This document shows positions 57,601 through 64,000 of a DNA stretch of 64,000 bases, piece by piece. Made by a program: the position numbers and the translations under genes. The stretch comes from Mytilus galloprovincialis (taxonomy: Eukaryota; Mollusca; Bivalvia; Mytilida; Mytilidae), in assembly GCF_965363235.1 (NCBI RefSeq), contig NC_134842.1, positions 6,289,112-6,353,111 of the forward strand, read 5' to 3'. The notes under the pieces are model-generated. The model made no database searches, was not told the origin of the DNA, and was given only the letters and a program-made list of their open reading frames with translations. The stretch's first letter is position 1. The number at the start of each line of letters is the position of its first letter.

Positions 57601-57813
57601 ATAAGTGCTCACTCTCTAAAAATTGAGACAGACAGATATTCAAAAAAGCATATAGAAAGATCTGAGCGTCTTTGTTCTAATTGCTCACTTGGTAAAGTTG
57701 AAGATGAGCTTCATTTCTTATTAGAATGCCCTCTTTATGATATTCAAAGGGACGATTTTTTTCAAGACATTTCTAACAATTGTTGTAATTTTATAAATTC
57801 AAATAAATCTTAA
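54670..57813 (+). pseudogene. LINE A ORF2, right copy
   Basis: Starts MNKHKNILLSN with VWNVGGLISK. Endonuclease CGDLNVRSG at about 55155; RT NYRGIAINSC about 56430; deletion junction about 56500-56530 (LKLIMK stop / FKSFIGVRQGD); MYADDVV 56650-56670; C-terminal CSNCSLGKVEDELHFLLECP about 57675-57735; stop TAA 57811-57813. Same missing RT core as the left copy, plus private changes (e.g. SETWG to SEIWG). Confidence 0.8.
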
Positions 57814-58190
57814 ATTTTTATGGCTCTTGACCCAAGAAAATGTCACTCTTATGTAAAAACTGGGCTGTTATATTTGTGACTGTTTTGAATTAAGGAGATC
57901 AGGTACTAAGTCAAGTAAATAATTTGAGAATAAATACATATACATGTATAATGTAATTTTATTATTCTTTTATTCACAATATATATGTGGTTTTTAGCTT
58001 GATTCTGACCAATGCTTATATTCCAAATATATATGTATATGCCTCTATTGTTGTTGTTACCAATTATGTAAATCAATTGTATCTGATTTTATGCCCTTTA
58101 TGGCCCCTGTAATTTGAGAAATAAAAATATTCTATTCTATTCTATTCTATAAGGCTACCAATCATATGATTTCAATACAAAAGCAACACG

Positions 58191-58438
58191 ACGGGTGCCA
58201 CATGTGCAGCAGGATCTGCTTACCCTTCCGGAGCACCTGAGATCACCCCTAATTTTTGGTGTTGTTTGTGTTGCTTATTCTTTAGTTTTCTATGTTGTGT
58301 CATGTGTACTATTGTTTGCCTGTTTGTCTTTTTCGTCTTTAGCTATGGCGTTGTCAGTTTATTTTCGATTTACGAGTTTGACTGTCCCTCTGGTATATTT
58401 CGTCCCTCTTTTAAGAACTTTTGTTATAAATAATTGAA
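58191..58438 (+). repeat. R1 repeat, right copy
   Basis: Mirror of 8977-9232. Confidence 0.7.
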
Positions 58439-58884
58439 TGTGAAAATGCGACTTCATAAGTACAGGGCCGGGAATCGTTCTAATCGTTAACATTAACTAA
58501 TCATTTGGACAAGTTGGGCAGGAATGCCTGGATTTTTGAAACAACACATATTGAAATTCCACTTAATGTGGATATAGTCATGTTTGGTCTGTATGATAAC
58601 TATAAACTAAATGTTATAAAAATAAAGTCATTTTACTAGTAAAGATCTAAGATGCAAGAGGGAAAACTTCACATAGAGGGACTTAAAAACTATATCAAAG
58701 AAAATTTTATTTTAGTAAAACATATTTCTCAAAAAATATGAGTGTAACAGATTTTAACATGCAATGGAAACCCTTGGATAAAGTCATTAATTAATTCAAT
58801 AGTGAATTATTATGTATAAGTGTCATTGAAATGTAATTTCCATTATCACTATATATCTTTCGATGAATATGTTATACTCCGTCC
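58439..58884. other. No gene recognised
   Basis: Mirror of 8537-8976. Confidence 0.4.
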
Positions 58885-58912
58885 ATATATATATATATAT
58901 ATATATATATAT
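58885..58912. repeat. (TA)n microsatellite
   Basis: About 13-14 TA units, two or three fewer than on the left. Confidence 0.85.
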
Positions 58913-58946
58913 TTCATTCCGTTATATCATATCGTATTATTAGCTA

Positions 58947-59835
58947 AGGTCTTTCCACTTTTCTGTGGAAAGACCTATTGTTTTTCTTCTGATTATTTTT
59001 TTTTCTTCCGCCAAATTTTGTTCTTGCGATAAACATTTGTTTCGCAATATGGCGTTTAGATATTTGGTATATGATATCGAACGGTTTATGCACTTTTGAA
59101 ATTTACCCTGCGTAACCGAATACTTTTCTTTGTAGGAGTTATCTCCCCAAACATTGTTTTCCTTGTATCCACAACTCCTTCGCAACCGTAAAAAATTACA
59201 ACAAATTTATTTTATAAAATTGCACGTTATATCCTTCGCATGATTTGTCCAATTCGACCGAAGCAATATGAACGCTCCATATGAGAGTTATTTCCCTTTT
59301 TGTATTTGAAATTTTGAAATGTATTTTAAACTGGAACACCATAAGTGATAGAGACCTAGGATCTTTTGATTTGAGGTCCTTGGTCCAAAAAAATGAAAAT
59401 TAGGTCAAGGTCAAAGGTCAAGGTCATATTCTAATTTTTGAATTTGTCTTATTTTCACTCATTTTCATTAACCTTATAAGATATCGACAAATTATTTTGT
59501 ATAAATTGTTAGTTGCGACATGTGGTAACTGAATAATTTTAGTTGAAAGGGTGCGTAAACAATGAATGGGAGTTTTAGCCCCTATCATATCTTAAATTAT
59601 GTTTAAAGTGATATAACTTATTAACCATACATATTAGAGACTAGGGTCTTTTGATTTGAAATCCTCAGTTTGTGACCTTGAAATTGAGGTCAAGGTCATA
59701 GGTTAATTTGACGTTCTAGATTTTGACCTTTCCTTTAAATTCATATCTATACATCATAAAGCCATATGAACTGACATTTAAGACTGATTTTTTATATTTT
59801 AATATCAAAATAGATATTAACTGGTGGAAAGACCT
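58947..59835. mobile_element. TIR element with TGACCT half-sites, right copy
   Basis: Mirror of 7586-8476. AGGTCTTTCCAC at 58947 and GTGGAAAGACCT at 59824-59835. The half-site run AGGTCAAGGTCAAAGGTCA is at 59402-59420 and continues AGGTCA to 59426. Confidence 0.5.
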
Positions 59836-60004
59836 TTAATTGTCTTTAATTTTTGCTTATGTTTATTGTCTATAGACCATTGTGTGTGTCTTTGTTGATT
59901 CTGTTATTTGTTTTATAGTGATAAAATTATATATTACAATGTTGACAGCTGTGCCCCAATTTTTGACGTTTTTACCTATTATGTCTGTTTAGTTTGCTTA
60001 TACA

Positions 60005-60210
60005 TTGTTGTTAATATAATGTAATTCAATTTGACTGCCATATAAGTGAGAGTAATAGCTAGCTGCAAAACTAGGTTTAATCCACCATTTTTCTACATAA
60101 AGGAATTGCCCGGTACAAAGTCAGAAATATGACAGTTGTTTTCCGTTAGTAAGATACGTTTGAGCTTTTGGTATTGTCATTTTATTAAAGACTTTCCGTT
60201 TTGAATTTCA
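60005..60210 (-). repeat. SINE-like dispersed repeat, right copy
   Basis: Mirror of 7215-7420. Confidence 0.6.
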
Positions 60211-60397
60211 CTAAGAGTTCGGTATATTTTGTTATTCTACTTTTTGTGTGTTCAGATATTGATCTTAATGCTACTTATAGTTGATTTTACTGATATTCCC
60301 CTTTGATATTTTTTGGTAAATTTAACAGAGGTACTTGATGGAATGCTGTATATAAAGTTGTGTTGTTAAACAGCAATATGTGCAATAAAGATTCAAT

Positions 60398-60592
60398 TTG
60401 AGTGTAAACAGTATTATTGTTTGCATTGCTTTCTTTAAGGCTACCCAGCTGTCATTCATCATAATTATTGTCGCCATGAAGAGCTGCTTGATCATTACGG
60501 AGTGTCCGTTCACAGATGATACAGAGCCTACTCCCTTTTTTATACTGTTATCTCGCTTTTCTCCTTGGAATAAGACTTGTTACCTGATTTGA
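60398..60592 (+). pseudogene. Reverse-transcriptase C-terminal remnant, right copy
   Basis: Mirror of 6829-7023 (HEELLDHYGVSVHR frame). Confidence 0.35.
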
Positions 60593-61009
60593 TCGTGAAT
60601 AAAAACATGTGATTATCATAAGAAGCAAGAACTGCCTGACTTTCCGTATCACCTGAGTTCAACCCCGGATTAATTGGGATTCTCAATGTCTACATTGTTA
60701 GTTTTGCAGGGTTTGTTTCTTGTTTGTTTTTCTTTTATATTTTACTTATAAAGTATGCCGTCGGGATCTTTTTACTTTTCATTTGTAATGTGTTATTTTT
60801 TTATGATTCATTTTAAAACATGTATTTACCTTTTCTTGCCACGAACAAAGGAGTATATTCTGAGAATATATTATTCAGACAGTTGTTCCAAACAAAAAAG
60901 ACAACAATACACTGTACAGATGCTTAAAGTTTACATTTAATTAGCATCAGATATTTATCATAGACTATAAAGCGTTTAAGTATAACATGTCATCATTAGA
61001 ATAGTTTGT

Positions 61010-61015
61010 TTTATT
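61010..61015 (-). terminator. AATAAA polyadenylation signal, right copy
   Basis: Mirror of 6406-6411, downstream of the right secreted gene. Confidence 0.6.
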
Positions 61016-61128
61016 GACCGAATTATGCTAAAAACAAAGAACATGCTTTCTGATCTTTAATATAGCGTTCAAATCAAGCAGATCAGAAACATCTCGATGA
61101 CTCACTGATGATTCACATGTTGTTGCAT

Positions 61129-61875
61129 TTATCTACATACACCTCTAGCAACAGTACAACCAGCAACGGCTGCTCCACACGTCCCAACTGCAGCTTCACC
61201 ACAGAGCGCTGCACATGCTCCAAATGTAAAAAAGGTACAAATTGCACATCCTGCAGTCACTACTCCACAAGTAGCTCCAAGAGCAGTGCAACTATCCTTT
61301 AATGCTTCGTGGTCACATGATCTTTTTTCTCTATTATTTGTTTGAGGCTTTCCAACTTGTGTGCTGTTAAATTCAATTGCATCTGCGATGACTTTCCCAA
61401 ACACATTCTTAGACAATAGTGTGGTAACATCTCCCAAATCGTTGACAGTGTCCAGCAATTCCTTTGGCTCATATGGACATTTAGAGTACATAGATTCACA
61501 TTCATCACTATCTTTTACGGAGTATCCCTTTTTAGCTGCATTTAAAACATGTTCAATATTCGGATATTCAGCTAATAATTGCTTGGCTTCTGCATATAAC
61601 GAACTGTAACGATCTTGTCCGTTGTCAGTTGCAATTTTTGTAAGGACACCTAACGGGTTGCTCAACATTTGATTGCGTTTAGAGTGTGGTACTGCAGCAA
61701 AAATACACATCAATACCCCTACACATTCAGTGTGATGGTCGTAAAAGTCAATTACTTTGTCAGCTATAGCAATCACAGCTTTAACATTTTGAAGCTTGTT
61801 CGAATCATTGGCATGTACCATTCCTGTTCCAGAGGTCCCCAATACAATGAAACACCAAAAATATATCGAAATCAT
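61129..61875 (-). CDS. Secreted cysteine-rich preproprotein, right copy
   Basis: 248 aa, identical to the left copy except Ile56 to Met. Signal peptide, NDS and NST sequons, REKR site and the ten-cysteine C-terminal chain are all kept, as are the upstream CAG acceptor (61889-61890) and the AATAAA. Both copies are intact, so either both are expressed or they are two alleles of one gene. Confidence 0.8.
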   Translation of the reverse strand: MISIYFWCFIVLGTSGTGMVHANDSNKLQNVKAVIAIADKVIDFYDHHTECVGVLMCIFAAVPHSKRNQMLSNPLGVLTKIATDNGQDRYSSLYAEAKQLLAEYPNIEHVLNAAKKGYSVKDSDECESMYSKCPYEPKELLDTVNDLGDVTTLLSKNVFGKVIADAIEFNSTQVGKPQTNNREKRSCDHEALKDSCTALGATCGVVTAGCAICTFFTFGACAALCGEAAVGTCGAAVAGCTVARGVCR

Positions 61876-62194
61876 CCTTCTATTAATTCTGCAATTGAAA
61901 TAATCAAATGAAGTTTTCAGTACTAGTAGTTTGAATTTATCTTGTTATAGACAAATTTTATTTTCCTTTCAAGTCTATGTTAATTGTGCATATTGTTTTT
62001 TGCGTTTTTATTTATTTTACTGATGAATCTAACTGTTAACAAAATTTTGAATTTTTGAAATACTAATGCTTTTCAACCTCAGGCATAGATTACCTTAGAT
62101 GCATTTGGCAAACACTTTTAGAACTTTTGGTCTTCAATGCTCTTCAACTTCATACTTTATTTTGCCTTTTTAACTTTTTTGGATTCGAGCGTCA

Positions 62195-62233
62195 CTGATG
62201 AGTCTTTTCTAGACGAAACGCGCGTCTGGCGTA
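62195..62233 (+). ncRNA. Hammerhead-ribozyme-like core, right copy 1
   Basis: CTGATGAGTC-TTTTCTA-GACGAAACGC-GCGTCTG-GCGTA: core boxes, stem II and stem III all present. Confidence 0.5.
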
Positions 62234-62571
62234 TATATATATATAAAATAGTCCTGGTATCTATGATGAGTTTATTTACAAACTCTGGGTCGATGCCACT
62301 GCTGATGGAGAGTTATTATCCTGAGGGTATCACCAGCCCAGTAGTCAGCACTTTTGGTGCTGACATGAATTATCATTGATATGGTTATATTTATAAATGT
62401 ATAAATCAACTGTTTACAAAAATTGTGAATTTTCGAAATACTAAGGCTTTTCTACCTCAGGCATAGATCACCTTAGCTGGATTTGGCAAAACTTTTAGGA
62501 AGTTTGGTCTTCAATGCTCTTCAACTTCGTACTTTATTTGGCCCATTTAACTTTTTTGGATTCGAGCTTCA

Positions 62572-62610
62572 CTGATGAGTCTTTTGTAGACGAAACGCGC
62601 GTCTTGCGTA
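62572..62610 (+). ncRNA. Hammerhead-ribozyme-like core, right copy 2
   Basis: As above with loop TTTTGTA. Stem III 3' side is TGCGT instead of GGCGT (one base differs from the left arm), and the pairing ACGC/GCGT is kept. Confidence 0.5.
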
Positions 62611-62650
62611 TATAAATAAAGTTAGTTCTGGTATCTATGATGAGTTTATT

Positions 62651-63167
62651 GTATACAATGCCATCTTATTTACACGAACTATTTTATTCAAAAGTTAGTC
62701 ATTTACAATTATGGAATGGTTCTTTGTTAAATATCAAGTAGGATTTTCAATCATGATCGAGAAATGAGCCTTTTAAAAAAATATTGGACGTTTTATTTCT
62801 GCTGTTTCTTTATGTTTTAAATTGTATTCAAACTAAATAAAAAGAATTTTATTTTTTCCTATATGTTTGCCTATCTGAAGCAAACCAGAAGGCACTGCAC
62901 ATGGTAGAAAACGATCACGAAACACGTCGTCCTTTTCTAGCCCAAATGAACGACAACATGCATTCATAGTGCATACGTATCATTAAAAAAATCGTAAAGA
63001 TATCAAAAAATGTTTGTTTGACTGCTAGGTTATATTAATAATATATATTCACTGTCGTGTGCCGTTTAATATAATCAATTCAGTTTGACACACACTTAGT
63101 AGTATCTTCATTTACACAATGAATGTTGGATTTTGATTAGCAAAATCATCAGAAAATAAACACTGGC
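62651..63167. other. No gene recognised
   Basis: Mirror of 4254-4770. Confidence 0.4.
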
Positions 63168-63485
63168 TTATGCATGTGTATCTGAATGGTAACATACTAA
63201 TACCACCACATTCATTAACTTATTATAGTATTGTAGTGTATACAAACAATTATTGTTTATTTCATTTACAAGAACAAACTGAGATTTCAATTTTATAGTT
63301 TTTCTCATATTGTTAAAAGACCTACAAAATGTATATTCATCTAAACTTGTGAATAAACTCTTGACATGAATATAATGCCTCTGATATGTCGTTAAAAATT
63401 GTTTCCATTGGTCGCTTTTGTCTTTCAATCCAAACGCATTTGGGATATGCAATTGTGATTCCAAGCTGAGACATTCACCCCACAC
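63168..63485 (-). CDS. Hypothetical 105-aa ORF, right copy
   Basis: Mirror of 3936-4253 with one K to N change. No motif. Confidence 0.25.
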   Translation of the reverse strand: MWGECLSLESQLHIPNAFGLKDKSDQWKQFLTTYQRHYIHVKSLFTSLDEYTFCRSFNNMRKTIKLKSQFVLVNEINNNCLYTLQYYNKLMNVVVLVCYHSDTHA

Positions 63486-63618
63486 CCATCCACTTGATGG
63501 ATAGAACGTTATGTGTTATGAAATAGAGCTGTTTATGTTGGCGGAATTCTTTCGATGGACCTGCCTTTTTAAACGAAATGATTGAACTTCTCTGATATAG
63601 TTGTTCAATTATACATCA

Positions 63619-63658
63619 GAATAACACAATAACACAATAACACAATAACAGAATAACA
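63619..63658. repeat. AATAACAC microsatellite
   Basis: About five 8-bp units, mirror of 3763-3803. Confidence 0.8.
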
Positions 63659-64000
63659 GAATTTCTCTGAAGGGCGGTTCCTTTGTTATCTTTTAAAGAA
63701 AGTATACTATCTCTTCTTTATTTTTTTTCAAGGACATCAGAGAAATAAGCAAGAATTAAATGCAAGGAAATTTGGTATGAATGCAAATGAGAACCTTTCC
63801 ATCCAAGTCACTATTAATACGCATTGTTGAGGCATTGCAGTAATTCTTCTGTCAAAATTTGACAAATTGTACATAGTCCAGTCAGAATATCCTCAACATT
63901 CGAAGAAGATGTTCGTGGTTTTTGACCATCAGATGTCTCAAGTTTTTTTTAGATCTTACTTTGAATTGTTATTTAGACTGTTTATAAAGTGAAAGGTCCA

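Larger units (their letters stand above)
52480..58165 (+). mobile_element. LINE A: CR1-like non-LTR retrotransposon, right copy (no LTR)
   Basis: ORF1 52491-54533, ORF2 54670-57813, 3' UTR, then a (TTCTA)n tail at about 58125-58150. ORF1 is not interrupted here: the first 420 codons (52544-53806) read through the site that holds the LTR on the left (CAAC at 52923-52926). All other major lesions match the left copy. Confidence 0.78.
62030..62650 (+). repeat. Tandem dimer of hammerhead-bearing repeat, right copy
   Basis: Mirror of 4771-5395. The 80-codon ORF 62137-62379 is a repeat translation. Confidence 0.75.
32143..64000 (-). repeat. Right arm of giant imperfect palindrome
   Basis: Reverse complement of 31352-3421, interrupted by the right-only segments 32380-42454, about 44384-44500 and 46157-46757, and lacking the solo LTR, LINE B and one SINE-like copy. 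The arm reaches the window edge still in register, so its outer end is not seen. Confidence 0.93.

Overview
This AT-rich eukaryotic window is crowded with repeats and poor in genes. It looks like a bivalve mollusc, most likely a mussel of the genus Mytilus. That assignment rests on several dispersed repeats that I recognise from memory as typical of mussel genomes, on the LINE types, and on spliced genes with GT-AG introns and AATAAA signals. No database was searched.

Layout. Positions 1-3420 are seen once: a 2,000-bp TTAA-flanked inverted-repeat element and a decayed LINE 3' end. From 3421 the window is a giant imperfect palindrome. The left arm (3421-31352) returns in reverse complement as the right arm (32143 to the window end, continuing past it). 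The axis lies near 31.75 kb inside a 790-bp spacer. Both arms hold, in mirrored order: a hypothetical 105-aa ORF; a tandem repeat with hammerhead-ribozyme-like cores; an intact gene for a secreted, probably furin-processed cysteine-rich protein; a TIR element rich in TGACCT half-sites; a dead CR1-like LINE (LINE A); a 245-bp repeat family; a decayed reverse transcriptase; and long stretches with nothing recognisable.

The arms differ by large arm-specific events. Left arm only: a 582-bp solo LTR (with a heat-shock-element cluster before its TATA box) inside LINE A, a 6.0-kb Tx1/L1-like LINE (LINE B) with a 12-bp target duplication, and a ~215-bp SINE-like copy. Right arm only: a ~600-bp foldback element, a 117-bp segment, and a 10,077-bp segment (about 32380-42455). 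Inactivating lesions inside LINE A are shared by both arms and so predate the duplication. The arm-specific insertions are what one expects either of an aged inverted duplication or of two haplotypes joined head to head in assembly.

The 10-kb segment plus the spacer hold exons of a leucine-rich-repeat gene on the minus strand: one signal-peptide/LRRNT exon and four 72-nt exons, each encoding one 24-residue repeat, all phase 2. The gene runs into the palindrome axis and its 3' part is not visible. The same segment carries a perfect 134-bp-arm hairpin, three 441-bp tandem units with tRNA-like A and B boxes, and several SINE-like elements.

Genes that could make protein now: the secreted cysteine-rich gene (two copies, one residue different) and possibly the LRR gene. 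Most of the rest is mobile DNA.
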